Positions 20,500 to 32,778 are shown, numbered from the stretch's first letter. The stretch: DNA of 64,000 bases from Aphanomyces cochlioides (GCA_019828595.1 JAHQRK010000001.1:3844001-3908000); one strand, 5' to 3'. Notes: generated by a model not told the origin, from the sequence alone. Numbers and translations are program-made.

Positions 20500-21697
20500 A
20501 TAGCCGTTCCCTCTGCCATGCCTTCGCCGCCACCGTGCGTCATTATGTCCGCGCGACACCCGAAATGAACGCATGCAGACACCATGCCCATCCCCACGCT
20601 TGCCCTCGATATTTTATAACTCCCTATATATATATGCATCTCTTTCATGTCCACCAACTAGCGTCAGAGAAGCTATTCACACACACGTCGTCGCTTTTTT
20701 CACAATCTTCGGTGGATGTCGCGTTGGCGACAGCATGCCCCAAACGATCAGGAATGTGTGTGCCTATGACTGAAACCAACCGAAAAATATCAAAAAAAAG
20801 ATCGAAACGTGCAAATTTAGTCCAAAAATGTCAAAACATATGTCAAGTTTGGATGCAGTACGAACTACTCGTATTGAATTAGTGTAAGATCAAGATGCAA
20901 GTGAAAGGCATTACTACATGACGCCGGGCAAGAACTGCAGGTAATGTGCTTGGCCACGGTACATATATGAGAACACTCGAGAGTTTGATATGCATTGTGT
21001 AGAGGCTGGGGATACATGTTGGTGGATTCGTTCCTCCAACTCACCCACACTATTTAATGGACGTATCGAATAGCATCGCACTTGGTTTTGGCGAGCATAG
21101 TCATCGACGGAAGACTGCATGCTTGTTTGTTAACCACGCGCATTGTAATCTACTCTCTGTACCTCAAGGCGCCCGACAGACTGGTCAGAAATCAACGTCG
21201 TCGGGTATTCTTAGCTCGACGGACTTACACTATTTAACTATTTCTTCCGATTTTTTTGGTCGTGGCAATCGTCGTCACAATCCAAGGTCTCCTGAGACCG
21301 ACGGACTGTTCGGCGTGGAGATGACATCGATGGAAAGCACACATGTACACACACACAAATGAACGACCAAGTGCGCGCACATGTACACACGACAGAGAAG
21401 CAGCGAGCTGTGGCCTCTACATTTTTGAAGTACACTGTGGATGCTTCACGAAGAATCGAGATGAGACTACCTGGAACGTGGGTGTTGCAAGTCGTACTAA
21501 TTGCAGCGCCATGTTGCTTGTATCATTTCTTTCACCTTGCATACGGTCCCACGGCGATACGTAAGCATCGTCTGAAATTCAGTCGCAAAACATTTGTGTG
21601 TTGGACACGTTTGTCACCCAATCCCCGACCAAGATGAAGTTCAAGTGCACGTTGGCGTGCGAAGCAGCGACCATTTCACATTCTCCAACGAAAGAGC
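20500..21697. other. Interval between the two YGHS paralogues
   Basis: Open frames at 20496-20882 and 21057-21362 have no recognisable domain. CACATGTACACAC occurs twice near 21340-21390. No gene is supported. Confidence 0.4.
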
Positions 21698-21925
21698 ATG
21701 AGCACAACAACAACATGCAAGCCATTGCCGCCTGCGCTAAAGGAACCAACGCTAAATGAGACCCACATCGAGGACGAAGGCAATGATACCGAGAGCACGA
21801 GCAGCTCACCGTCACCTCGACGAAGAAGACCTCTGACGCTGCCGACGCCGTATGGACACAGCCATAGCTTTGGCATGACAATGCCAAGCTCATCATGGCA
21901 TGCCAGCCGCGACAAGCGAAATTGA
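21698..21925 (+). CDS. Small protein with C-terminal YGHS...PSxxWHA motif (copy 2)
   Basis: 75 residues: Thr/Ser/Glu-rich N-terminus, then SPSPRRRR and a C-terminal block YGHSHSFGMTMPSSSWHASR ending RDKRN. The pattern LPxxYGHSxxxGxTxPSxxWHA is shared with the gene at 20248. Both are short, basic at the end and lie on the same strand 1.4 kb apart, as expected of a tandem duplicate. It converges on presenilin with 44 bp between. Function unknown. Confidence 0.5.
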   Translation: MSTTTTCKPLPPALKEPTLNETHIEDEGNDTESTSSSPSPRRRRPLTLPTPYGHSHSFGMTMPSSSWHASRDKRN

Positions 21926-21969
21926 CAACCTCCTTTGATTTAATTTTCTATTAAGATATTCCGTTAGTA

Positions 21970-23575
21970 CTATCCTTGCACGCCTTGAGTCACGTCGATG
22001 AATCCAATCAAGACGAAGCGAAGCCAGAGATAAATCGCGACGCTGAGCAAGATGGAGATAGGCAACGCGGGCAGAGCTTTCTTGTACACGTTGAGTAGGA
22101 ACAACGTGCCACCCAATCCCTACAACGATTTTGTCTGAGCATCCAGCCGACAAGTTAGTATAGAGTCCTACCATCAAGATGGAAACAAGGCAGGCCCACA
22201 TGGCTGACACGTCGAAGACGGCAGCGCGAGAAACCAAGACGCTGTAGAAGACGAAATCGCCGAGACCCAACTTGATCGTGTTGTCTATATGACAATGTGA
22301 TTCAAGCAGCTTGATCGAAGTTACCTTCGTCCTCGGCATTGTCAACGCCATATTTGGCAGCCAGATCAGCCCAAAGATCGGCTTCTCGTCCTTCGTACAT
22401 GGCGAGAACTTGATCCACGCGTGGAATAGCCGACGGGTTGAATTCAGTGTAGAAGGCGACAAGTCGGTCCCGAAGAGTTGGCGGAGCTGACTCAGCCAAG
22501 AGAGGTTCACGACCAGATTCACCAGTTTCTTCGTCGCTTTCCTGGCGAGAGCGGCGTCGCGTAAACGAGCACGACGACGATGCAACTGACGCGTCATTCG
22601 ATTCAGTTCTTTCAGGGAATGGACGGCCACGTTGGTAGTAAGCTGTGTCAGGGCCACCCGCATGGGTTGAATGAAAGGTCGTTTGAACTTCAGCCTCGTA
22701 GATTAGACCAGGCAATGGACGGCCTTCTTGTTGGATGAGGTTCACAAGGCATTTGAGAGGTCCGCACGGCGTCAAGACAGCGCAAAGATCGTAGAAAGCA
22801 AGGACAACAACGAGTGCCCACGTTGTCCACTCGGGAAACTTGCTAAATTGCCAAGCCATGATGACGGAAATTGCGACCAAGTAGGATTGTGTCAATGTGG
22901 TTGTGACTCCCTAAGGTGATGTTATTAGAGAATTGATCGAAGCAAAGAGCGGACCTTTTGGTAGAAGATGGCAAGGACTCCGACGACTGCAAAGTTGTAC
23001 ATGATGAACCAGTACGACCAAACGTCGACGGCAATATCGAAATTGCTCAGTGAGACTTCAACCAAGCGACCGCCGAGGAGACCCAGCAAGCAGACGCACG
23101 ACAAGAACAAATAGCCGACCAGGAACTATTCATACATGATCGTCAGGACGAGCAGTGGCGCTTCGAAGGATGTACATTGGTGAACTTGAACTTGTAGCAA
23201 ATGACGATGACAAATGTAGCTACGATAAAAAAGCCGACAATCACAATAGCATTGACAAAGGCATGGCCAAGTAGTGTGCTGTCTGAATCTCCATCTTCAG
23301 CTTTGTAGATGAGATATGATCTACAAGACAAGTTTCAATCGGGTTTGTCCAACGCAATGGTCTACTGAGCCATCAAGGATGCGGCGTCGGGATCGGTAAT
23401 GACTGCCGATGCGAAACTACACGCGAACGCACACGATAAGGTTGATCAAATCGAGATAGCGACAGTACCTTGAGAGCAACATGGTCAGGGTGACCGGAAA
23501 TATCACAGCTTGAAAGGATCCGAGGGACTGGATGAGATCTTCAATGTCGACTCGTTTGTTCTCGTGGGAATCCAT
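21970..23575 (-). CDS. Presenilin-type intramembrane aspartyl protease
   Basis: Seven exons (23575-23469, 23416-23366, 23320-23176, 23125-22955, 22910-22325, 22284-22172, 22119-21970) give about 440 residues, close to animal presenilins (about 450-470). The two catalytic motifs are present: YD in AFYDLCAVLTPCGPLK and GxGD in KLGLGDFVFYS. The C-terminal PALP motif is in KALPALPISILL. Multiple membrane segments precede the first catalytic motif, and a Ser/Arg/Glu-rich loop separates the two aspartates, as in presenilin. In other eukaryotes this is the catalytic core of gamma-secretase, cleaving membrane proteins within the bilayer. The start at 23575 (MDSHENKRV) is chosen because upstream in-frame sequence lacks an ATG. 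Introns are 40-52 bp. Confidence 0.93.
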
Positions 23576-25004
23576 CTCGCGGTCTTGAGGCGACCGCGCT
23601 GGGACTAATGGGTGGCTATACACGACAGTGTAAGGAAACCTTTCTCCCTCGAGCGATGCACGGACCTCGTGGCATTCATCGCAGCGCGCTTGTTGGAAGT
23701 TGCGTCGAGACCCACGGAAGACCAACTCAGAGAGCAAACGTCGTTTCGGAGTAAATGACTTGTTTTTTGTATAGACATGCTAATTTTTTAAATTATTGCA
23801 CGAAACGAAGGTGCTCTCACCTCTATATTTAAGGCAACTAACCATTGCATCGAGTCCAAATTCTTCCCTTCTCCAAGCAAACGAAACGAAGATTCTTTGC
23901 GATTAGAAGCATTCTCAGCGGCAACGCACTGCAAAGTCCTGGTCATTTCGGTGCAAAAGTCGCTGACGTCCGCTGCTGATGTGATATTCACACTTTCAAT
24001 CAATAAATATAAATAAATATTTATGTGGACAATAAATTATTGTTGCCATTGCATGAAAGTGACATTGTGTTGCTTCAAATGAGACGAATACGAGGAGGTT
24101 CTGCGCATCGATCTCGTTTGACAGCGACAGGGGCTTCGTGCAGAGCAGCGAAGGTTTGCGGAGAGCTTCTCGAGTGTAAATATTGAGAAATTGTATTGGC
24201 TGGCACAAATAATTGTTTGCTTTCTTGGCCGATGCGACGAGAACCTCCTGAGCATCGACGATGAATCATCTATGCCATGACATTTCTTTGCCTCCTTAGC
24301 TCCTTAGAGAAGGAGAAACCCAAAAAGTGCATCGGGGCTATCTTGCCAAAGGGTATTAGATCAATCTCTATGGAATAGCCCCTCTATTGCATGTTGAAGG
24401 CTTGTTGAAAGCCTCGCTGTCGAGCCAAAGTAAGACTTTCGTGTCATTATCTCAGACCATCTTAGAGCGCCGCCTGCAATTTCGTTTATGCGCTCAAACT
24501 CTTTCAGCCTGCTGCTGCTGCTTAGAGTGAATTGAATGCACTGAAAGGCGCCGGTAATGCTATCAGCAGATTGGATCTCGTAGAGGGCAGTCTTCTCGGT
24601 CCAATGGATGTGCCGGGGGCGGTTAACATCCTCTACGTGCTTCTATCGAAATTGCCGACGCGATGATAATGCTGCCTTTGGATCAACTTTCAAGAGTACC
24701 AAACGCCCAGGCTGTTGAACGCCCCAGTCATTGTCGTCCGTAACGCACGCCAGGCCTCAGATATTGAGCTAGAATACAAAGAAGTTGAATGTATTACGCG
24801 CGGCTTGCAAAGGCATAACCGCTCCGGCTCAGCTTTAGATGAAAGATGACGTCCGCCTTTCCAATGGTCGGACGAATCACACATGGACGGCCACCATGTT
24901 GATGATCTTCCATGGACGCATCGACATCCGGATGGATCAGCTTATCCGGATGACCATTGCCTTGAAACTTTAATGCATTTTTGATTTTCTCCGGTGAATC
25001 CAAC
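23576..25004. other. Intergenic, no confident gene
   Basis: About 1.4 kb between divergent presenilin and oxoprolinase genes. A minus-strand frame at 23788-24003 looks mildly protein-like, and 24330-24780 contains scattered protein-like stretches interrupted by stops, perhaps a decayed gene. No family recognised. The oxoprolinase-proximal end carries two ATCCGGAT elements. Confidence 0.45.
24926..24951. promoter_or_regulatory. Two ATCCGGAT elements upstream of 5-oxoprolinase
   Basis: ATCCGGAT at 24926-24933 and 24944-24951, 18 bp apart start to start, 54-79 bp upstream of the ATG at 25005. Confidence 0.65.
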
Positions 25005-28000
25005 ATGCGCAATATCCGAGTCTCCATCGATCGAGGCGGCACGTTCACGGACGTTTACGCCGAAATGGGATCGCCTGACGGTGATGCCCAAGTCAAAGTC
25101 ATCAAGCTATTGTCAGAGGATCCAGCCAACTACCCAGATGCGCCACGGTAGAGTCGATCACATCAGAGAATTCTCATGATTTCTAGGGAGGGTATTCGCC
25201 GCATCTTGGAACAGTTTACGGGTATCCCACACCCTCGCAACAAGTCTGTTGATACGTCTCGCTTGGAATACATTCGTATGGGCACGACTGTGGCGACCAA
25301 CGCGTTGCTCGAGCGCAACGGAGAGCGTACCGTGTTAGTGATTACCAAGGGATTCCGTGACTTGCTATTCATTGGAAACCAATCCCGTCCCAAGATATTC
25401 GACTTGGAAATTACGACGCCTGATGTAATTCTACAGTTCTTGATGATCTCTGATTTTCTGTGATATTAGATGCTCTATGAAGAAGTTGTCGAAGTTGATG
25501 AACGCATTCAACTTGTCCATGGCAACGATCGCAAGTCCGACGATATTCGTGGCATCAGTGGAGATTACGTTCGCGTCTTAGTCGCGCCTGATGCTAGTCG
25601 CTTGCGCGAACAACTCAAGGTTTCCCTGGATTTCAAATACTTCTTACATTTTACCCACCATTAGGCTATTCGAGCGAAAGGAATTAAGAGTATGGCGGTG
25701 GTGTTGACGCACTCGTACACATTTACCAAACACGAGCAGTTGATCGGTTCTCTCGCCAATGAATTGGGTTTTACCCAGGTAACTCTGCGAATATTTCTTC
25801 AAGTTTGACTTCTCCATAGATTTCCCTTTCATCGGACATCATGCCCATGATCAAAATGGTCCCTCGTGGGTTTACATCATGTGCTGATGCATATTTGACC
25901 CCGGTCATTAAGGTCAGTGCATGAAGTCAAAACCATAATTCAACTATGCGATTAGGACTACTTGACGTCGTTTTGCTCTGGCTTTGATGAGAACTTGAAG
26001 GAAGTCAAGATTAGCTTCATGCAATCGGATGGCGGCCTCACGCCAATGTCGTCGTTCTTTGGTAATCGGGCTATCCTCTCAGGTCCTGCTGGAGGCGTTG
26101 TTGGATACGCCAGGACAACGCATCCGCCTCGACTTCCTGCTCCTCTCCCTGGTACGCTATTCGACAAGAAGCACAACTCATATTTCGTTTTCTAGTCATC
26201 GGTTTTGATATGGGAGGCACCTCCACTGATGTCTCCCGCTACGACGGTACTTTTGAGCATGTGTTCGAAAGTGTGCCTGCCAACGTGCCTATCCGCGCCC
26301 CTCAGTTGGATATTCAAACGGTGGCAGCTGGTGGTGGATCTCGTTTATTCTACAAGAACCAGCTCTTTGTTGTGGGTCCAGAGAGTGTTCGAGCCCATCC
26401 TGGACCTGTGTGTTACCGCAAGAATGGATTTCTCAGTGTCACAGATGCCAATTTGATCACGGGACGCATCGTGCCTCGATTTTTTCCTCATATTTTCGGT
26501 CCTAGTACGCAAGCAACTTATGGACTTGCGCATAATTCTACTGTGTTGTAGATGAAGACGAACCTCTCGACGTTGAAGGCACACGGAAAGCCTTTGAAGT
26601 CTTGACGGCTGAAATCAATGCCTCTCAAAAGACAAATTACTCGCTCGAAGAAATCGCATCGGGTTTTTTGCGTGTCGCCAACGAAGCCATGTGTCGTCCG
26701 ATTCGCAACTTGACTCAGGTAAGCTCATGCATTAATCGTGGGATGTAAGCTGTGCTGCAGATGCGTGGCTATGACATCACGACCCATGTCCTGGCTTGCT
26801 TTGGGGGCGCCGGGCCTCAGCATGCATGCTCAATTGCTAAAGCTCTCGGGTATTCCTGTCTCTGTCGCCAGCAAGTCTGAATTGTCCTTGTGTAGCATGA
26901 GCAAGGTGTACATTCAACGCTACAGTGGTATTTTGTCCGCCTATGGCTTGAGTTTGGCCGACAGTGTGATCGACAAGCAATTGCCTTCATCATGCTTGTA
27001 TGTTCCTGAAGAAAAGGTGTGCAGCTTGCCAACCCTCGGCATGAAAATATTAATCATCTCTGTCTTGTAGGCTGCATTGGCAAATAATTTGGTTAACTTG
27101 GCTTCAGTTGTCATGTCTGAGCTGAAGGCGGAAGGATTTCAAGAAGCCCATTGCTCGTTGGAATACTTCCTCAACCTGCGCTATGAGGTGCGTCGGGCAA
27201 AGTTGGATGGACTTGCTGAATAATTGGCGAGCAGGGAACAGACACAGCTCTCATGACTCGAGCAACGATTCCTTCTGTATCAAATATCGAGGCTGCTCTT
27301 GCTGCTTTTGACTTTGACGAGGCGTTCAAAACAAAATACCAGCAAGAATTTGGTTTCTTGTTGAGCGCTCGATCCATTTTGGTGGATGACATCCGTGTCC
27401 GCGGAACATTTTCTCCTCCATCAAATGCTTCAAAGACAGCCAACGCGGCTGCAAATGTTACGTCGGCTTCACCACACGCCACGTCACCTTTGTACTTTGA
27501 CGACCTGAAGGCATGGAAGGATGTTCCAGTGTACCTGCACTCTGAAATGCTCGACACTCAAACGGTGGTGGACGGACCTGCCATTATCATGCAAAACCAA
27601 GCAACTGTGGTTGTGGAAAGCGAATGGAAAGCTGAAATTCTTCCGAACGGGGATCTCTACCTCTTCTTGAGTGGTGGCTCGCAGTCTGCAGAAAGCGACA
27701 CGAAGGAAGATAATACGCCAGTCATCATGGATCCGATTCAACTGTCTGTATTTTCCCACCGATTCATGGGTATTGCTGAGCAGATGGGCCGCACTCTGGC
27801 TCGTACTTCAGTCTCTGTCAATATCAAGGTATGCGCCTTCCAAAGGTTGAAGTTATCATATGCTGTAGGAACGCCTTGATTTTTCATGCGCCTTGTTTGG
27901 CCCCGACGGTGGTCTCGTGGCGAATGCTCCTCATCTTCCTGTGCACTTGGGGGCAATGCAGCAAGCAGTGCGGTTTCAAGTAGGCTGATCGTGGCATTCC

Positions 28001-29579
28001 GTGGGCTTATTTGTTGTGTAGATGCAATACTGGGGGGATGACATCGTCGAAGGCGACGTCCTCGTGTCCAATCACCCTCAACTAGCAGGAGGAAGCCATT
28101 TGCCTGACATTACAGTCATGACGCCTGTGTTTGATAACGGCAAAATTGTCTTCTTCGTCGCTAGCCGTGGCCACCATGCTGATATCGGTGGTATTGCACC
28201 GGTAAGCTGCTCCTGGATGACGTGACATGCTCACTTACATTCAATAGGGATCGATGCCACCACTCTCCAAGACTTTGACTGAAGAAGGGGCTGCAATTGT
28301 TGCCTTCAAGCTTGTCGACGGTCGCACAGGACAATTCCAAGAGGAAGACATCACCGACATTTTGATGCAGAAGGGAAAGGTGGATTCCAAGGGGCAACCA
28401 GCCATTGGCACGCGCAACCTACGCGACAATTTGTCAGATTTGAAGGCTCAAGTCGCGGCGAATCAACGCGGTGTCTTGCTCATGCATGACTTGATTGCCG
28501 AGTATTCTCTCAAGATCGTCACGGCGTACATGTATTTTATTCAGGTACTCGACAGCTATACCAGTGGTCATTCAAATGAATTGGCTGTAGGAATCCGCGG
28601 AAAAGGCTGTGCGCAATATGCTACATGAGTTTTCGCTTGCCCAGAAGCTCCTCGAGGTTGGAAGTGTTTCAGCTGAAGACTTTATGGATGATGGCACTCG
28701 CTTGGCGTTAAAAATCACTATTGATCGCCGCACAGACAGCGCAATCTTTGATTTCACTGGCACTGGAGCGGAAGTCTATGGCAATATCAATGCTCCTCCT
28801 GCTGTCACGTACTCAGCCATCATTTATTGCCTTCGTTGCTTGTTGGATGGAGATGACTTGCCACTAAACCAAGGCTGTTTGACGCCAATTCAAGTCGTCT
28901 TCCCCGAGAAGGGCAGCATTCTGAACCCAAGTTCAACCGCCGCGGTTGTTGGAGGTAACGTGACCACTTCCCAACGTGTCACGGATGTCATTTTCTTGGC
29001 CTTCCGAGCATGCGCGGCGTCTCAAGGCTGCATGAACAACTTGACGTTTGGCTCATCAACTCTGGGTGGTTACTACGAAACCATTGCCGGTGGTGCTGGT
29101 GCTGGCCCGCACTGGCACGGACGTAGTGGTGTTCACACTCACATGACGAATACGCGCATTACTGATCCTGAAATCCTCGAAAAGCGCTATCCCGTCTTGC
29201 TCAACACGTTTGGATTGCGTCAAGGATCGGGTGGCAGTGGCAAGTTTGTCGGCGGCGAAGGCGTGCACCGCGAATTGAAGTTTTTGGTGCCGATGACCGT
29301 CAGTATCTTGTCTGAACGCCGTGCTTTCCAGCCGTAAGACGTCGTTTGCGCTTTGGACTTATAGATTTCTTAGGTATGGCTTAGCCGGTGGTGGTCCTGG
29401 AGCTCGTGGCCACAATTTGCTCACCTATACAGACGGTCGCACGATCAACTTGGTACTAATCGCAGCGTTGTTTGTGAGCTAAAACTGTTGTCTAGGGCGG
29501 CAAAAACACAGTCGAAGTCCAAGCAGGCGATGTGTTGACGATTTTATCGCCAGGTGGCGGTGGCTACGGTGCTGAGTAA
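25005..29579 (+). CDS. OPLAH: 5-oxoprolinase (ATP-hydrolysing)
   Basis: Eighteen exons separated by 39-54 bp introns give about 1,274 residues, matching the family's usual size (about 1,280). The HyuA-like N-terminal half begins with the ATP-binding signature [14 protein letters not shown] and contains [34 protein letters not shown] and [16 protein letters not shown]. The HyuB-like C-terminal half contains [33 protein letters not shown] and [10 protein letters not shown], and ends in a Gly-rich GGGGYGAE. The enzyme opens 5-oxo-L-proline to L-glutamate with ATP in the gamma-glutamyl (glutathione) cycle, in the cytosol. Exon starts after the first: 25187, 25470, 25665, 25820, 25956, 26196, 26552, 26761, 26896, 27071, 27235, 27869, 28022, 28248, 28591, 29374, 29496. 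It converges on the methyltransferase with 89 bp between. Confidence 0.96.
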
Positions 29580-29668
29580 ACAACAATGTATATTTCTAAG
29601 CTTTTAATGGACTTCATTGTCAACTTCTTCTGCGAAGACTTCAGAGCCTTGGATGATGCCAAGTACGA

Positions 29669-30505
29669 CTAGGAAATGGGCAGAACAGCTTCAAATCGGA
29701 CTCGAATGTAGTCACCACGCCAAACGCCATGGCTGTCGCGCAAGCTCTACGTAAAAGTTATCAACAAAACACTTTGAGAACTTGCCCAGGAGAGAAGATC
29801 TTCAATCTCACGCATCACAGCTTCACGCCCGTCGACAGGAATATCGACGAAGAAATTGTCGCCAAACGTCTTCAAGAAGCCAACAACGCCGTCTTGCAGC
29901 ACGGGCTGTTTCGCAATAGAAGAGATCGCAATGACTTGGAAACCTTCGGCTGCCAGGGCTGCTTTCCATTCATCAACGGTGCGGAATGTCCATGGAATCT
30001 TAGCTCGCCCATCAATACCATGACGTGCTAGAACTGCTTGTGTGGCTGTCACAATAGAAGCAAGGTTTCCAAAGCCACCACATTCAACGACGAACCGACC
30101 ACCAGGTTTGAGTGCGCGGCGAACCCCTTGGACGATTCGATTCGTATCAGGCATCCAGTGCAGTGCAGCGTTGGAAAAGACAACATCAAACTTGTGTTCG
30201 AATGTGAGCGCCTGGCCGTCCACAACGAATGCCTCGAGGCCAAACTTGGATCGTGCGTGTTCCACCATCTCTGCGCTTGAATCGACACCGATGACATTGG
30301 CTCCAGCAGCAACAATCTCAGCAGTGAGCACTCCATCGCCACAGCCGAGATCCAAAATGGCTTCGCCAGGCTGAGGCTTCAATAAGTTTAGGACATCAAC
30401 GCCAAACTCACGCGCAATGTAGCCCGCTGCTTTGTTGTACTGCGCTGGGTCCCAAGTGTTCAACTCGACAACCATTTTGCAATGACACTTCGCATCAAGA
30501 TCCAT
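29669..30505 (-). CDS. SAM-dependent methyltransferase (class I, type 11)
   Basis: Two exons (30505-29786 and 29746-29669) give about 265 residues. SAM-binding motif I is ILDLGCGDGVLT; the acidic residue after strand 2 lies in VIGVDSSAEMVEHAR; further motifs are FDVVFSNAALHWM and the post-motif LKPGGRFVVECGG. The short last exon (LRDSHGVWRGDYIRVRFEA) restores the family's normal C-terminal end and requires a GC-AG intron (29747-29785, donor GCAAG). Substrate unknown; the family includes small-molecule methyltransferases. The start is 30505 or 30475, because sequence upstream is filled with GGATAA promoter motifs, although open. Confidence 0.85.
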
Positions 30506-31347
30506 TTTTTGTTTGCGCATCCAAGTCTCCGGATAATGTGTCATCCGGATAATACAATTCAAGGTCGGAAAATCCGGATAAAGAGGTAGCAATACGGATA
30601 ACTCTGGCATATTTACGGATAAAACAGCACGCACAGACAATCGACATGCTGGACGGCATTGTCTTTGCTGTCGAGCACACTTGCTTACATTTGGACAAAA
30701 GCACGCTCATGAAGATTTTTCAGAGAGGATTTTAAGCTTGTCGATTCTGTACCCCATGTCGCAAAAGACCATGGCCCAGGGGTTCACTCTTTTGAACTGC
30801 CCAGCAGGGAAACATGGAAGAAAGCACGGATGCATCTTTATCAACTATCCGATTGTGGTGGCTCTCTAAGATCTAGACAAGATGCCCAGTCAAGCCATCT
30901 CAGCACTAATGAGCTCGATGATATGTGATGCCTAAATCGTTCATCTCGTCCACTTCCAGTAAATAACACTATGGATCTGCAATGTAGCCCAACTTACAAA
31001 TGGCAGACATGATTCCGTCCGGCAACTTGGCGCGTTGGCAGTATTCATGCATCACAAAAGGTCATCTCACTGTGGCCATTCTCTCACGAGGTGTCGGTTC
31101 CGAGGACGTCGAGAAGATCCAATGTGCTGGATGACAATCGGATAACTGGCCCTGGCTTTTGATTGGTCGTTGGATGACCAATGCGACGTGGAATAGTCTA
31201 TTTTTATCACCTCTTCGATAATTTAAATATAAAAGTTAAATATCAATACTCAAATTAAGTATGATGAGCATATTTTTAATGATTAATTCCAAGACACCAA
31301 CATTCTGCATTCATTGCCCATATATTATTCGCCAAAGCTTCTTCGAT
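30506..31347. other. Divergent promoter region
   Basis: Contains the GGATAA cluster at 30528-30622 next to the methyltransferase and a GATTGGTC/CCAAT pair near 31160 on the oxidised-gene-free side facing the OTU gene. No supported gene; small open frames lack domains. Confidence 0.45.
30528..30622. promoter_or_regulatory. Cluster of five GGATAA sites including two ATCCGGAT
   Basis: GGATAA starts at 30531, 30548, 30576, 30596 and 30617, all in one orientation. The second and third are within full ATCCGGATAA; the last two are ACGGATAA. The cluster begins 23 bp upstream of the methyltransferase ATG, on its opposite strand. Confidence 0.65.
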
Positions 31348-32697
31348 ATGAGTGCCGCCGCGGCGTTGAATCCAAAGCGTCCGTCCGCAAACGTCGAAGA
31401 CGACTACGTGTTTGTAGGACATGACAATATTCCTCCCCCACCTCTTGCCGATACGTCGTCGGGATCGTATACGAAAAAAAAGGTAGCAGTGGTCGCGCCG
31501 GTCGTCGAAGAAATCCCAGCTGCTGACGAGACCGTTCCATACTTGCCAAGCTTGGGCTCGTCGACGGAAATCAAGAAGCTGGACGATTTCAACGACATCA
31601 TCAACACTGCGCAAGCGTTTATCGACTCTCGAATGCTCCAGTTCTCCAAGTATAGTGGATTTATGGGTGGATTGGAAGATTCCATGATGCTTCTCACACC
31701 TCGACCTGATGCACATGTACAATTTGTCAAAGAAGACGATGATTTCCTTGTCCCGTACCCCTCCAAGAAGAAGACTCCAGGCATGGGATGGTCAAAATGT
31801 CCGTCCTTGGATTCCCAAAGTCGACAATGCCTTCGTCAGTTGGAAGAATATGGCGTCCAGTATGAACCCCACGACACAGCTTATAGCGTCAAGTACTTGG
31901 CGCCAGTTCTTCCGTTTGGCGATTGCCTCTTCCTCTCAATGGAACAGCTCACTCTTCATACAGAAGGCGTCGAGCACTTGTCTCCGTCTCGCTTGCGCCT
32001 TGAAGCTGCCAAGCATTTCCATGCACATTACATGTCTTGCTCCGCGGAAGGCAAGGCCAAGATTGACAATGCTATTCGCAACCTCTATTACCCTGACCTC
32101 CGTGGTGGATGGGGCGTGTCGCCTACTCAAGCGCGGCGATTTGTTGCTCTTAGAAGCGAGAAGGATTGGCTCGTCGCTCGTATCTTTGAGCTTCAAGACC
32201 GAGGATATTCGTGGCTCGAGGCAGCAGAGATGGTCTACTCAGAGCATGCGCAGCCTGTGCTCAATGCGGAAACCTATTGCAAGTACATGTGCGTTGGGTC
32301 GAACTTTGACTCGAACACGCACTTCCTCATCTCGATGATGTACTCTCGGAATGGTCTGGTTGGCATTGACAACGACCCTGATGGCCGCCGTGTGGCTTGG
32401 GGCGACGACTTCACCCTTGAAGCACTTGCGACAGCGTACCAACGGGACATCTTTGTCGTTTTGGTCGGCGGTGGTCAAATGTTCTTCTTGCCGCATCGAC
32501 CGCATCCAACTCCGTTCTCTCTCGGACAATCTTTGTCCATGTCGACCTCCACAAAAAATCCAACGAAAGGACTCAGTCCATGGTTCCTCCTCATGCGCAT
32601 GACTGGTGGCGATCGTGGCGGAGATCATTACGAGCCCATGTACTGCCAGCGACTGCGTAGTGATGGCTATGAAGAATTTGGTAGCATTGGCGATTAA
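31348..32697 (+). CDS. OTU-like cysteine protease (putative deubiquitinase)
   Basis: Single exon, 449 residues from ATG 31348 (MSAAAALNPK). After a Pro/acidic N-terminal region, the C-terminal half has an OTU fold: the Asp-Cys nucleophile region in PVLPFGDCLFLSMEQL, a helical core, WGDDFTLEALATAYQRDIFVV, and the catalytic His in GGDHYEPM. OTU proteases remove ubiquitin or related modifiers from proteins. Insertions between the catalytic blocks (about 200 residues) are long for an OTU domain. An upstream in-frame ATG at 31261 exists but lies in AT-rich sequence and is disfavoured. Confidence 0.75.
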   Translation: MSAAAALNPKRPSANVEDDYVFVGHDNIPPPPLADTSSGSYTKKKVAVVAPVVEEIPAADETVPYLPSLGSSTEIKKLDDFNDIINTAQAFIDSRMLQFSKYSGFMGGLEDSMMLLTPRPDAHVQFVKEDDDFLVPYPSKKKTPGMGWSKCPSLDSQSRQCLRQLEEYGVQYEPHDTAYSVKYLAPVLPFGDCLFLSMEQLTLHTEGVEHLSPSRLRLEAAKHFHAHYMSCSAEGKAKIDNAIRNLYYPDLRGGWGVSPTQARRFVALRSEKDWLVARIFELQDRGYSWLEAAEMVYSEHAQPVLNAETYCKYMCVGSNFDSNTHFLISMMYSRNGLVGIDNDPDGRRVAWGDDFTLEALATAYQRDIFVVLVGGGQMFFLPHRPHPTPFSLGQSLSMSTSTKNPTKGLSPWFLLMRMTGGDRGGDHYEPMYCQRLRSDGYEEFGSIGD

Positions 32698-32778
32698 GCT
32701 GCATTATATATCTATATATCAACCCTGTACGAGGACACGGAAGATACACTAGGATCGCATGTATATTGCTCCAAAGAC

